The translations under genes were made by a program, and so were the position numbers. Source: Ga0077527 sp021300125 (GTDB taxonomy: Bacteria; Pseudomonadota; Gammaproteobacteria; Burkholderiales; SG8-41). Taken from it: DNA of 64,000 nucleotides. Location of the stretch: NCBI GenBank assembly GCA_046339595.1, contig JBKDUF010000079.1, positions 1-64,000 on the forward strand. The letters are read 5' to 3'. The notes below the pieces were generated by a model that worked only from the letters and a program-made list of their open reading frames with translations, was not told the DNA's origin and searched no databases. The number at the start of each line of letters is the position of its first letter. Position 1 is the stretch's first letter. Below, piece by piece: positions 45,755 through 54,941 of the stretch.

Positions 45755-48514
45755 ATGGAACTGCCGAAAAGCTTCGAGCCCGCCGCGATCGAGTCGCGCT
45801 GGTATTCCCAATGGGAAGACCAGGGTTATTTCAAGGCCGGATCCGACCCGGCGAAAACCCGCGCCTACTGCATCCAGCTGCCCCCGCCCAATGTCACCGG
45901 CGTGCTGCACATGGGGCATGCCTTCAACCAAACCATCATGGACGGTCTCATACGCTACCACCGGATGAGCGGCTGCAACACGCTGTGGCAGCCTGGAACC
46001 GATCATGCGGGCATCGCCACCGAGATGGTGGTGACCCGTCAGCTTGAGCAGCAGGGCGAATCCCGCAACGCGCTCGGCCGCGAAGCCTTCATGCAGCGGG
46101 TTTGGGCCTGGAAGGAACAGTCGGGCTCGACCATCACTCGCCAGATGCGCCGGCTCGGCGCCTCCTGCGACTGGTCACGCGAGCGATTCACGATGGACGA
46201 GCCGCTGGCAAAACTGGTCAACCACACCTTCGTCAAGCTCTACCGCGACGGCCTGATCTACCGCGGCGTGCGCCTGTCGAACTGGGACCCGGTGCTGAAA
46301 ACCGTGATTTCCGACCTCGAGGTCCAGGCCGAGGAGGAAGACGGCAAGCTGTGGCAGATCCGCTACCCGCTTGCCGACGGCAGCGGACACCTCACCGTGG
46401 CAACGACGCGGCCCGAAACCATGCTCGGTGACGTGGCGGTGGCAGTGCATCCCGAGGACGAGCGCTACCGCAGCATCATTGGCCGCCAGGTCATCCTGCC
46501 GCTCACCGGCCGTACCATACCGGTCATCGCTGACGAATACGTTGACAGGGAATTCGGCACCGGCTGCGTGAAAATCACCCCTGCGCACGACTTCAACGAC
46601 TACCAGGTTGGCCAGCGTCACGGTCTGGCCCAGATCAACATACTCACCCTCGATGCGGTGATCAATGACAATGCGCCCGAAAAATACCGGGGACTCGACC
46701 GTTACGCGGCGCGCGAACGCATCGTCACCGACCTGAAGGCCCAAGGCCTGCTCGAGGCGGAAAAACCGCACCGTATGGTGGTGCCGCGCGGCGACCGCAG
46801 CGGCGTGGTCATTGAGCCAATGCTGACCAGCCAGTGGTTCGTGCGCATGGAACCCCTGGCCCGTCTCGGCCTCGATGCCGTGGCCAGCGGGGAGGTCAAG
46901 TTCTTCCCCGAACAGTGGATCAACACCTACAACCACTGGCTCAACAACATCCAGGACTGGTGCATCTCGCGCCAGCTGTGGTGGGGACACCGCGTGCCGG
47001 CCTGGCACGACGATGCCGGTAACATCTACGTGGCCCACGACGCGGACGAAGCGCGCGAACTCGCCGGCGGCAAGATGCTGAGCCAGGACCCGGACGTGCT
47101 TGACACCTGGTTCTCGTCGCAGCTGTGGTGTTTCTCGACACTGGACTGGACCCCGGAGTGGCCGCAGAAGTCCAATCCGGCGCTTGACCTCTATCTGCCC
47201 TCCTCGGTTCTGGTCACCGGCTTCGACATCATTTTCTTCTGGGTCGCGCGCATGGTGATGATCACCAAGTACATGACCGGAAAGGTGCCATTCCGCCATG
47301 TCTACGTGCACGGCCTGGTGCGCGACGCCGAAGGCCAGAAGATGTCGAAGTCCAAGGGCAACACGCTGGATCCGCTCGACCTGATCGACGGCATCGGGAT
47401 TGAAGCGCTGGCCGCCAAACGCACGGCCGGGCTGATGAATCCGAAACAGGCCGAAGCCATTGCCAAGCGTACCCGCGCCGAGTTTCCGGACGGCATCCCA
47501 GCCTACGGCACCGACGCGCTGCGCTTCACCTTCGCCAGCCTGGCCAGCCTTGGCCGCGACATCAAGTTCGACCAGAAACGCTGCGAGGGCTACCGCAACT
47601 TCTGCAACAAGCTGTGGAACGCCACCCGCTACGTGCTGATGAACTGCGAAGGCCATGACACCGGGCTTGACCCCAATGCCGCGGTCGAGCTGTCCGTCGC
47701 CGACCGCTGGATGGTGAGCCGCCTGCAGCGCGCAGAGGCCGAAGCCGAGCAGGCCTATGCCGAATACCGCTTCGACAACCTGGCTCGTACGATCTACGAA
47801 CTGGTGTGGGACGAATACTGCGACTGGTATGTCGAACTGGCCAAGGTCCAGCTGTCCGCGGGCAGCGAAGCACAGCAGCGCGGCACCCGCCGCACCCTCG
47901 TGCGCGTGCTCGAAACCATCCTCCGCCTCGCGCACCCGGTGATCCCTTTCATCACCGAGGAGCTGTGGCAGAAGGTCGGCCCCCTCGCCGGCAGGAGCGG
48001 CGCCAGCATCATGCTGCAGAAATATCCTGTGGCGGAGCCGGCAAAAATTGACACGGCAGCCGAGGATGACATCAGCCTGCTCAAGCAGCTGACCTCCGCC
48101 TGCCGCACCCTGCGCGGCGAAATGAACATCCCGCCGTCGCAGAAACTGCCGCTGCTCGTGGCGGGCGATCCCGCGCGCGTGCGCGCCTGGGCGCCCTACC
48201 TGTCAGCCCTGGCGCGGCTTTCGGAAATGCTGGTGGTGACCGAACTGCCGCAGGCCGACGCGCCGGTGTCCATCGTCGGAGGATTCAAGCTGATGCTGAA
48301 GGTGGAAATCGACGTGGCTGCCGAACGCGATCGGCTGACCAAGGAAATCGCCAGGCTCGAGGCGGAAACCGCGAAAGCGCAAGCCAAGCTTTCCAACGAT
48401 AATTTCGTGGCCAAGGCACCGCCGCTGGTGGTGGCCCATGAGAAGGAGCGCCTCGCACGCTTCTCGGGCGCCCTGGAGCAGATGCGGGCCCAGCTCGCCA
48501 AGTTCGGCGGCTAG
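45755..48514 (+). CDS. valS: Valyl-tRNA synthetase
   Basis: From ATG 45755, 919 residues, the usual size. Class I signatures: PPPNVTGVLHMGHAF (HIGH motif as HMGH) and GQKMSKSKGNTLDP (KMSKS). A CP1 editing domain lies between (TTRPETMLGDVAVAVHPEDERY, FGTGCVKITPAHDFNDY). The C-terminus is a coiled-coil arm (ERDRLTKEIARLEAETAKAQAKL). The ATG has no Shine-Dalgarno, though a TATAAT occurs at 45715-45720. Translation may start here or at 45257 as a 1085-residue fusion. Confidence 0.95.
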   Translation: MELPKSFEPAAIESRWYSQWEDQGYFKAGSDPAKTRAYCIQLPPPNVTGVLHMGHAFNQTIMDGLIRYHRMSGCNTLWQPGTDHAGIATEMVVTRQLEQQGESRNALGREAFMQRVWAWKEQSGSTITRQMRRLGASCDWSRERFTMDEPLAKLVNHTFVKLYRDGLIYRGVRLSNWDPVLKTVISDLEVQAEEEDGKLWQIRYPLADGSGHLTVATTRPETMLGDVAVAVHPEDERYRSIIGRQVILPLTGRTIPVIADEYVDREFGTGCVKITPAHDFNDYQVGQRHGLAQINILTLDAVINDNAPEKYRGLDRYAARERIVTDLKAQGLLEAEKPHRMVVPRGDRSGVVIEPMLTSQWFVRMEPLARLGLDAVASGEVKFFPEQWINTYNHWLNNIQDWCISRQLWWGHRVPAWHDDAGNIYVAHDADEARELAGGKMLSQDPDVLDTWFSSQLWCFSTLDWTPEWPQKSNPALDLYLPSSVLVTGFDIIFFWVARMVMITKYMTGKVPFRHVYVHGLVRDAEGQKMSKSKGNTLDPLDLIDGIGIEALAAKRTAGLMNPKQAEAIAKRTRAEFPDGIPAYGTDALRFTFASLASLGRDIKFDQKRCEGYRNFCNKLWNATRYVLMNCEGHDTGLDPNAAVELSVADRWMVSRLQRAEAEAEQAYAEYRFDNLARTIYELVWDEYCDWYVELAKVQLSAGSEAQQRGTRRTLVRVLETILRLAHPVIPFITEELWQKVGPLAGRSGASIMLQKYPVAEPAKIDTAAEDDISLLKQLTSACRTLRGEMNIPPSQKLPLLVAGDPARVRAWAPYLSALARLSEMLVVTELPQADAPVSIVGGFKLMLKVEIDVAAERDRLTKEIARLEAETAKAQAKLSNDNFVAKAPPLVVAHEKERLARFSGALEQMRAQLAKFGG

Positions 48515-48534
48515 CCGGACATTCCGCTGCGGCG

Positions 48535-49791
48535 ATGGAATTCAGCCACTCGCTGCGCGCGCTTCGCCACCGCAACTACCGGCTGTTTTTCTGCGGCCAG
48601 ACGCTGTCGATCATCGGCAACTGGGTACAGCAGATCGCGATGGCCTGGCTGGTCTACCGCCTCAGCGAATCGGCCTGGCTGCTCGGCATCACCGGTTTCG
48701 CCGGGCAGATCGCAATCCTGCTGCTCGCACCCTTTGGCGGACTCTGGGCCGACCGTTTCGACCGCTACCGGCTGCTGCTGCTGACCCAGGCCCTGTCCGC
48801 GCTGCCGCCGGTGGTGCTTGCCGTACTCGCGTACACCGGGCTGATCGAAATCTGGCATGTGGTTGCAATGGCGCTGCTCGCCGGCATCATCAATGCCATC
48901 GACACACCGATACGGCTCACTTTCACCACCGAGATGGTCTCGCGCGACGACCTGCCCAGTGCGATCGCGATGAACGCGCTGATGCAGAACGCCGGCCGCA
49001 TGATCGGCCCCACCGTCGCCGGCGGTCTGCTCGCGGTATCGACCGAGGCCTTCTGCTTTGTCATCAATGCGCTGAGCAAGATGTTCATCGTCGGCACCGT
49101 GCTGATGATCCACGTGGCGCCACGCAAGGTTTCGCCTTCCGCCGCCTCGCCCCTGCAGCAGCTGCGCGAGGGCGTTGCCTATGCCTGGAACCTGCTGCCC
49201 GCGCGCTGGCTGCTGCCGATGGTGGCGACCATCAGCTTCATGGTGACGCCGTACCAGACGCTGATGCCGATTTTCGCCGCCGAAGTGTTCGAGGGCGGCG
49301 CCGGCCTGCTCGGGTTCCTGATGGCGGCCTCCGGCTGCGGCGGCGTGATCGGCATGCTCGCGCTGGCTTCGCGCAAGGACGTGCGCGGCCTCACCCGCTG
49401 GATCACCTTCGCATCGTTGTCCGCAGGCATCGGCGTCACCATATTCGCCCTGTCACCGTGGCTGCCGCTGTCCCTGCTGGCGATTGCAGTGACCGGTTTC
49501 GGCATTGTCGTCAACGGCATGTCGGTAAGCACCATGCTGCAGACCATCGTCGATGACCGCATGCGCGGCCGGGTGATGGGACTGTTCTCGATGTGTTTCC
49601 TCGGCATGTATCCGCTGGGCAGCCTGGCTGGTGGCGCACTCGCCGAACGCATCGGCGCACCGGCCACGCTGGCGATCGGCGGTGTTTGCTGCAGCCTCGC
49701 CGCGCTGCTGCTGTGGCGACGCATGCCGGCATTGCGCACCGCCTTGCGGCCGATTTATGAAAAAATTAAAATAATCAATAAAAACAATTAG
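48535..49791 (+). CDS. MFS transporter (MFS_3/EntS-like exporter)
   Basis: A 418-residue membrane protein with about 12 spans. The N-terminal HRNYRLFFCGQTLSIIGNWVQQIAMAWLVYRLS and the loop GLWADRFDRYRLLL match the MFS_3 group of putative exporters (EntS-like). A second-half DRMRGRVMGLFSMCFLGMYPLGSLAGGALAERIG is also typical. Substrate unknown. The last codons (YEKIKIINKNN) are AT-rich and coincide with repeat copy d, probably an acquired 3' end. Confidence 0.85.
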   Translation: MEFSHSLRALRHRNYRLFFCGQTLSIIGNWVQQIAMAWLVYRLSESAWLLGITGFAGQIAILLLAPFGGLWADRFDRYRLLLLTQALSALPPVVLAVLAYTGLIEIWHVVAMALLAGIINAIDTPIRLTFTTEMVSRDDLPSAIAMNALMQNAGRMIGPTVAGGLLAVSTEAFCFVINALSKMFIVGTVLMIHVAPRKVSPSAASPLQQLREGVAYAWNLLPARWLLPMVATISFMVTPYQTLMPIFAAEVFEGGAGLLGFLMAASGCGGVIGMLALASRKDVRGLTRWITFASLSAGIGVTIFALSPWLPLSLLAIAVTGFGIVVNGMSVSTMLQTIVDDRMRGRVMGLFSMCFLGMYPLGSLAGGALAERIGAPATLAIGGVCCSLAALLLWRRMPALRTALRPIYEKIKIINKNN

Positions 49792-49795
49792 TTAT
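49771..49795 (+). repeat. AT-rich interspersed motif, copy d
   Basis: ATAATCAATAAAAACAATTA followed by GTTAT. It overlaps the stop codon of the MFS gene. One mismatch to the IHF consensus (AAACAATTAGTTA). Confidence 0.55.
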
Positions 49796-49816
49796 GAATA
49801 GCCCCGGAGCACGATT

Positions 49817-50395
49817 GTGGATGCCCTGAGCTGGGCACTGGTGGCAGGCCTGGGCTGGACCAGCGGCCTGCGCCTGTACGCGACGGTTTTTTTCATCGGG
49901 CTGCTGCACACCAGCGGCCAGCATCAACTACCGGAAAGTCTGGCGGTGCTGGCGCATCCCTGGGTGCTGGCGGTCTCGGGGCTGCTCTTCGTGACCGAGC
50001 TTCTCGCCGACAAGCTGCCGGGCTTCGACAGCGTGTGGGATGCGATGCATACCTTCATCCGCAGTCCTGGCGGCGCGCTGCTTGCCGCAGCAGCGGTCGT
50101 TGACGCCGACCCCGGCCTCGCCGTGGCCGCAGGGCTGCTCGGCGGCACGCTGGCCGCCGGAGCCCATTTCACCAAGGCCGGCGGCCGCGCAGTGATCAAC
50201 CTGTCACCCGAGCCGGTGAGCAACTGGCTCGCCTCGCTGTCGGAGGATGTCCTGTCGCTGGGCGCGTTGTGGGCCGCCGTCAAATTCCCGCTGCTCGCGC
50301 TGATCCTGATCGGCCTGCTCGCGCTGGCCGGTCTCCTGCTCCTGCCCGGGCTGTGGCGCAGCATCCGCCGCGTGCTGGCCTGGCGCCGCGACTGA
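49817..50395 (+). CDS. DUF4126 membrane protein
   Basis: A 192-residue protein with about five hydrophobic stretches, starting LSWALVAGLGWTSGLRLYATVFFIGLL and including PWVLAVSGLLFVTELLADKLPGFDSVWDAMHTFIR, the DUF4126 hallmark. The C-terminal LLALILIGLLALAGLLLLPGLWR is a further span. Start is GTG at 49817. Function unknown. Convergent with tusA-like gene (11-bp gap). Confidence 0.82.
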   Translation: MDALSWALVAGLGWTSGLRLYATVFFIGLLHTSGQHQLPESLAVLAHPWVLAVSGLLFVTELLADKLPGFDSVWDAMHTFIRSPGGALLAAAAVVDADPGLAVAAGLLGGTLAAGAHFTKAGGRAVINLSPEPVSNWLASLSEDVLSLGALWAAVKFPLLALILIGLLALAGLLLLPGLWRSIRRVLAWRRD

Positions 50396-50406
50396 ATCCC
50401 GCGCGG

Positions 50407-50634
50407 TTATTTCTTTTTCATCAGGAAGGTGAATGCCTTGTCCACGCTCTCCGAGGACAGGAGATCGTTGCCGGTCTGGCGGGCAAAGGCCTGGAAATCC
50501 TTGACCGACCCGGGGTCGGTGGCCAGGATGCGCAGCACCTGGCCCGAGGCCATGTCGGCCAGCGCCTTCTTGGTGCGCAGGATCGGCAGCGGGCAGTTCA
50601 GTCCGCGCGCGTCGAGTTCCTTGTCAAACTGCAT
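50407..50634 (-). CDS. TusA-family sulfurtransferase
   Basis: A 75-residue protein with the conserved FDKELDARGLNCPLPILRTKKAL block, in which Cys14 carries the persulfide. RILATDPGSVKDFQAFARQTGNDLL follows. Family members pass sulfur to tRNA thiolation, molybdenum cofactor or sulfur-oxidation enzymes. The genomic neighbours do not decide which; moaC and soxYZ are within 4 kb. Confidence 0.9.
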   Translation of the reverse strand: MQFDKELDARGLNCPLPILRTKKALADMASGQVLRILATDPGSVKDFQAFARQTGNDLLSSESVDKAFTFLMKKK

Positions 50635-50704
50635 GTGATGTCCTCGTTGATCGGTGATCCATCCGGGGATGGGGATTGTAATACGAAGCCGGCGCCGGCC
50701 TGCC

Positions 50705-52045
50705 TCAGAACACGCTGACCTTGCTGTCCGTCAGCAGTTGCGAGAGGCGCAGGTTGGCGGCGGAGAGCCGGTCCACCAGCAGCTCGAGGAAGGCGCCGTT
50801 GAAATGGTGCCGGCACAGCTCGGAGGCCCGTGGCAGGGTCTCAGCGCGGATTTCGATCAGCATCGCATCACTCGCCGCCACCACGCTCGCCGAACGCTGG
50901 AACTTCTGCTTGCCGAGGTAGGCCATTTCACCGAAGCACTCACCCGCGCCGAGGCGGTCCAGCGCCCGCTGCTGCTTGCGTACCTCGACTTCGCCCTCGG
51001 CAATGATGAAAAAGGAGGAGCCGATGTCATCCTCCTGGATCACAACCGTCCCCGATTTCACCGGCTGCCAGCGCACCAGCCGCAGCACTTCCCACAACTC
51101 GACATCGCTGAATGCGGCAAAAAAGGCAAGCCGGCGCAAGGTGTCGAATTTCTCCGACTCGGGCACGGACTCGCTGCCGCGCGTCCGGGCGCCGCCAATC
51201 GCATCCACCAGGTCGCCGGCGAGTTCGCTCCAGGTCTGGTACCGCTCGCACGTGCTTTTGGCGAGCATGCGCATCACGATCGCATCAATCGCAGGCGGCA
51301 CCTCCGCGCGTAGCCGGCTGGGCGGTGCCGGCTCGACATTGATGATCTGGTAGATGATGCTGTAGTTGTTGGTGCCCAGGAACGGCAGCCGCCCGGTGAG
51401 CAGCTGGTAGAACACCACGCCCAGCGAAAAAATGTCGGTCTGGTAGGTCAAGGGCTGCTCGCGCACCTGTTCCGGCGACATGTAGGCGGGCGAGCCGATG
51501 CCGGTGATCTGGGTCGATTCGCTCGAGGTGTTCAGCGCCGCGCCGAAATCGGAAATCTTGATGTCCACCTCGCCCGCAAGCAGGATGTTCGCGGGCTTGA
51601 TGTCGCGGTGAATAAGGCCCTCGCGTGCGGCAAAATCCAGTGCCCGCGCGCATTTGTAGATGATTTCGAGCACCCGCGACAAGGACAGCAGCCGGTCGAT
51701 GTGGGTGTACCGCTCAAGCGTCGAGCCGTCAACATACTCCATCACGATGTAACTGATCTCGGGCCCGGCAACGGCGTCGTAAATGGAAACGATATGGGGA
51801 TGCGACAGCTTGCCGGCCAGCGAGGCCTCGGCGATGAACAGCTTGCGGTAGCGACAGCCGTATTCGTCATCACCCAGCGCCTCTGGATTGACCGCCTTGA
51901 GGGCGACCTCCCTGTTCTGGAAAGGGTCGTAGGCCTTGTAGACGACGCTGGTCGCTCCCCGCCCCAGCTCGCGGATCAGTTCGTACTTGCCGATCCTGCG
52001 TTCGGCCTGGACCGGCAAGTCGGTGGCTTGAGCGGAATCGTTCAT
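50705..52045 (-). CDS. Ser/Thr protein kinase with C-terminal cyclic-nucleotide-binding domain
   Basis: A 446-residue protein. Residues 20-285 form a Hanks-type kinase with every key residue: GRGATSVVY loop, Lys50 in VALK, HRDIKPAN with Asp148, DFG at 167-169, GSPAYMSPEQ. Residues about 300-430 are a cNMP-binding domain with the phosphate-binding cassette GECFGEMAYLGKQKFQRSASVV, including the Glu and Arg that bind cyclic nucleotide in CRP/PKA. No membrane span. A kinase directly controlled by cAMP or cGMP is the simplest reading; the substrate is unknown. Confidence 0.9.
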   Translation of the reverse strand: MNDSAQATDLPVQAERRIGKYELIRELGRGATSVVYKAYDPFQNREVALKAVNPEALGDDEYGCRYRKLFIAEASLAGKLSHPHIVSIYDAVAGPEISYIVMEYVDGSTLERYTHIDRLLSLSRVLEIIYKCARALDFAAREGLIHRDIKPANILLAGEVDIKISDFGAALNTSSESTQITGIGSPAYMSPEQVREQPLTYQTDIFSLGVVFYQLLTGRLPFLGTNNYSIIYQIINVEPAPPSRLRAEVPPAIDAIVMRMLAKSTCERYQTWSELAGDLVDAIGGARTRGSESVPESEKFDTLRRLAFFAAFSDVELWEVLRLVRWQPVKSGTVVIQEDDIGSSFFIIAEGEVEVRKQQRALDRLGAGECFGEMAYLGKQKFQRSASVVAASDAMLIEIRAETLPRASELCRHHFNGAFLELLVDRLSAANLRLSQLLTDSKVSVF

Positions 52046-52083
52046 GTGGTCACGTTAACACCAAAGTCTTGGGCGAAGGGAGC

Positions 52084-53508
52084 CTACTTTTTCCGGTCCT
52101 GCTCCAGTTGCAGCCGACGCAATTCACGCAGCCGCGCCTCCACCGCCGAAAGCTGGAAAAAATCACCCTTGCCGTTCTTCAGCGCCAGCTCGAACTGTTG
52201 CGTGGCGGCGCCAAGGGCGCCAATCCGGGCGTAGGCTTCACCCAGCGCCCGGTGATGCTGCAGCAGATTGCCCTGGGCGGCATAGGCCTCGGCCTGCAGC
52301 CGATAGAGCCTGATCTCGTCGCCATCTGCGCCCTTGAGTCTGGGTTCGATCAACTGCAGGGCCTCCGCCGGCTGGCCGGCGCGCAGCAGCTGCTCGATAT
52401 GGCCGAACAGCAGCGCGCGCTGTCCCGGATAAAGCCTGCGCGCCTGCTCAAAGCAGGCCAGCGCGGATTTCGCATCACCCGCCGCCTCGTGATAGCGGCA
52501 GGCGAGGTGCTCGATCATCGGGTGCGCGGTTTTGCGCAGCACGGCCAGCTCCGCGCGTGCCCGCTCGAATTCGCGCAGGCGCAGCAGGCTCGCCACCAGG
52601 CCGTATCGGGCCGCAGGCTCGGACAGGAACTTGCGCTCCTTGAGGCCGATTTCGAAAAAAGCCAGGGCCTCGCGGGGCGCATCCTGTTCGGCACGCAGCT
52701 TCGCCCGCACCAGATGAAAATCAAGACCGTCGGCAACCTGGCGGTAGGGCATGCGCTCGACCCGGTTCTGGATGTCGCCGATGCGCTCGAAAGTGAGCGG
52801 GTGGGTACGCAGGTAGGAGGGGGCGCCGCCTTCGTAAATGCGGGTGGCCCGCTGCAGGCGCTCGAAGAAAGAGCCCATGCCCCGCGGATCGAATCCCGCC
52901 GCCTCCAGCATCTGCAGGCCCAGCCGGTCGGCCTCGCGTTCGGCTTCGCGCGAGAAATTGAGCTGGGACTGGATCACCCCGGCCTGTCCGAATGCCAGCG
53001 CGGCTTCGGCCACCTGTGAATTGGAACGCGCGGCGAGAATCGCCACCGCGAGCGCCGCGATCGACAGCAGCTGGCTCTGCGACTGCTGGCCGATCATGCG
53101 CGCGATGTGGCGCTGGGTGACGTGGGCAATTTCGTGCGCGACCACGCCGGCCACCTCGGATTCGCTTTGCGCCGCCAGCAGCAGCCCGGTATGCAGCCCG
53201 ATGAAACCGCCGGGCAGGGCGAAGGCATTGATCTGCGGGTCGCGCACCACGAAAAACTCGAATTCCTGCCGCGGCGAATCGCTTCTGGCCGCGAGGCGGT
53301 TGCCCAGCGCGTTGACGTAGTCGCGGACCTCGGCATCGTCCAGATAATTGGGATCCCGCCGGATCTCGACCATGATCCGCTCGCCGAGACGGCGCTCGTC
53401 GGCCAGCGAAATCGCCGTCGCCGAGACATCGCCGAGATCGGGCAGGGCCTGCGCAAGCACTCGCGGCACGCAGAGCAGCACGGCAAGCAGGATGGCGCGC
53501 AAAATCAT
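52084..53508 (-). CDS. M48 family periplasmic metalloprotease with TPR-like C-terminus (BepA-like)
   Basis: A 474-residue protein. Signal peptide MILRAILLAVLLCVPRVLAQ; zinc site HEIAH at residues 125-129 and the third ligand Glu in NFSREAEREADRLGL. YVNALGNRLAARSDSPRQEFEFFVV and INAFALPGGFIGLHTGLL are M48 blocks. The C-terminal half (about 270-470) is helical repeat with TPR-like units. BepA (YfgC) of E. coli, of this architecture, degrades or assists outer-membrane protein assembly; that function is inferred here. Confidence 0.87.
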   Translation of the reverse strand: MILRAILLAVLLCVPRVLAQALPDLGDVSATAISLADERRLGERIMVEIRRDPNYLDDAEVRDYVNALGNRLAARSDSPRQEFEFFVVRDPQINAFALPGGFIGLHTGLLLAAQSESEVAGVVAHEIAHVTQRHIARMIGQQSQSQLLSIAALAVAILAARSNSQVAEAALAFGQAGVIQSQLNFSREAEREADRLGLQMLEAAGFDPRGMGSFFERLQRATRIYEGGAPSYLRTHPLTFERIGDIQNRVERMPYRQVADGLDFHLVRAKLRAEQDAPREALAFFEIGLKERKFLSEPAARYGLVASLLRLREFERARAELAVLRKTAHPMIEHLACRYHEAAGDAKSALACFEQARRLYPGQRALLFGHIEQLLRAGQPAEALQLIEPRLKGADGDEIRLYRLQAEAYAAQGNLLQHHRALGEAYARIGALGAATQQFELALKNGKGDFFQLSAVEARLRELRRLQLEQDRKK

Positions 53509-53543
53509 GGTGCTATGATAAATCCTGCAACCCGGGGTTCCCA

Positions 53544-54053
53544 ATGAAAAAACAGACTGTTACGAAACACCGCAAGGGCGGCGCGCTGACCCACTTCGAC
53601 CGGCAGGGCGCGGCCTGGATGGTGGATGTCGGCGACAAGGCGCCGACACGGCGTCTTGCCCGCGCCGGCGGCCGCATCGTGATGCAGGCCGCCACGCTGC
53701 GCCTGATCGCCAGCGGCACCGCCAATAAAGGCGATGTGCTGGGCGTCGCGCGCATCGCCGGCATCCAGGCCGCCAAGCAAACTTCGGCCCTGATACCCCT
53801 GTGCCATCCGCTGTCGCTGACCCGGGTCGAGGTCGAGTTCCGCCTGCGGCCGCGGGCCCGCGCGGTGGAGTGCACGGCGACCGTGGAAACCCTGGGTCGC
53901 ACCGGCGTCGAAATGGAAGCGCTCACCGCGGTCAGCGTCGCGCTGCTCACCGTCTACGACATGTGCAAGGCGGTGGACCGCGGCATGCGCATCGAAGCCC
54001 TGGGGCTGCTTGAGAAACGCGGCGGCAAATCGGGGGTATGGCTGGCGCGGTAG
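53544..54053 (+). CDS. moaC: Cyclic pyranopterin monophosphate synthase
   Basis: A 169-residue enzyme acting after MoaA in molybdenum cofactor synthesis. The N-terminal LTHFDRQGAAWMVDVGDKAPTRRLARAGG contains the conserved MVDV..K..T.R.A block. ALIPLCHPLSLT, ECTATVETLGRTGVEMEALTAVSVALLTVYDMCKAVDRGM are the active-site segments, with the catalytic Lys and Asp. No moaA, moaE or other moco gene is in the window. Confidence 0.94.
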   Translation: MKKQTVTKHRKGGALTHFDRQGAAWMVDVGDKAPTRRLARAGGRIVMQAATLRLIASGTANKGDVLGVARIAGIQAAKQTSALIPLCHPLSLTRVEVEFRLRPRARAVECTATVETLGRTGVEMEALTAVSVALLTVYDMCKAVDRGMRIEALGLLEKRGGKSGVWLAR

Positions 54054-54115
54054 CGCAGGCCCTGCCCACTTCGCCTAGAATGGCGGCCCCGAAACCGGAA
54101 TCCGCATCCGACCGC

Positions 54116-54589
54116 ATGAATGCCATGAACCGCCGTCAGTCCCTGGCCCTGCTCGCCCGTTGCAGCGCGGCGCTCGGCGCACTTGCAACCGGCTGGCTGA
54201 AGCCCCTCGTCGCACTGGCGGCAACGCCCTGGAACAAGAATGCCTTCGAAGCGAAGACCATGGCCGAAGCGCTGAAAGCCCTCGGCGCAACCGCCTTGAC
54301 GGAAAGCCGCGACATCGCGATCACCGCCCCCGATATTGCCGAGAACGGTGCAATGGTGCAAATCCAGGTCGTGAGCCGCATCCCCAACACCCAGAGCATC
54401 GCCATCCTCGCCGAAAAGAACCCCTTTCCGCTGGCCGCGATTTTCAACATCCTGCCCGGGGGCGAGCCCCAGGTGCTGCTGCGCCTGAAGATGGGCCAGA
54501 CAACGGATCTCAGGATCGTAATACGCGCTGACAACCGCCATTTCACCGCGGCGCGAGAGGTCAAAATCACCATTGGCGGCTGCGGCTGA
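54116..54589 (+). CDS. soxY: Thiosulfate oxidation carrier protein SoxY
   Basis: A 157-residue periplasmic protein. The N-terminus has an Arg pair and hydrophobic segment (MNAMNRRQSLALLARCSAALGALATGWL), consistent with Tat export. The mature part ends VKITIGGCG, the swinging-arm GGCG whose Cys carries sulfur intermediates. ITAPDIAENGAMVQIQVVS is a family block. Start could be 54116 or 54125. soxZ follows after 20 bp. soxABX/CD are absent nearby. Confidence 0.92.
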   Translation: MNAMNRRQSLALLARCSAALGALATGWLKPLVALAATPWNKNAFEAKTMAEALKALGATALTESRDIAITAPDIAENGAMVQIQVVSRIPNTQSIAILAEKNPFPLAAIFNILPGGEPQVLLRLKMGQTTDLRIVIRADNRHFTAAREVKITIGGCG

Positions 54590-54609
54590 AGCCGTCACGG
54601 AACCCCACC

Positions 54610-54927
54610 ATGACCGAAGCCATGAAAATCCGGGCCACGCTGCAGGGCGATACGGCCGATCTGCGCGTGCTGATCAAGCACCCGATGGAAACCGGCACGC
54701 GCAAGACCGCCACCGGCATTGCCCCCGCGCATTTCATCCAGAGCCTGGTCGTACAGCACAACGGAAAAACCGTGTTTGATGCGCAATGGAGCCAATCGGT
54801 CTCGCGCGACCCCGTGCTCGGCCTGCGTGTGCGCGGCGCAAAGACGGGCGACCGCATCAGCATCACCTGGGTGGACAACCGGGGGGAGCGGCGGACGGAT
54901 GAGGCGGTGGTGACGGCGGGACCCTGA
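54610..54927 (+). CDS. soxZ: Thiosulfate oxidation carrier protein SoxZ
   Basis: A 105-residue immunoglobulin-fold partner of SoxY. KIRATLQGDTADLRVLIKHPMETGTRK matches SoxZ, with PAHFIQSLVVQHNGKTVFDAQWSQSVSRDP and ITWVDNRGERRTDEAVV following. No signal peptide, as it is exported bound to SoxY. Convergent with the O-ligase gene, 14 bp gap. Confidence 0.93.
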   Translation: MTEAMKIRATLQGDTADLRVLIKHPMETGTRKTATGIAPAHFIQSLVVQHNGKTVFDAQWSQSVSRDPVLGLRVRGAKTGDRISITWVDNRGERRTDEAVVTAGP

Positions 54928-54941
54928 ATACTGCCAGAGGA

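Noticed and set aside
46175..47935. Minus-strand 586-codon frame opposite valS
   Set aside because: Same reasoning: no recognisable domain and valS is certain.
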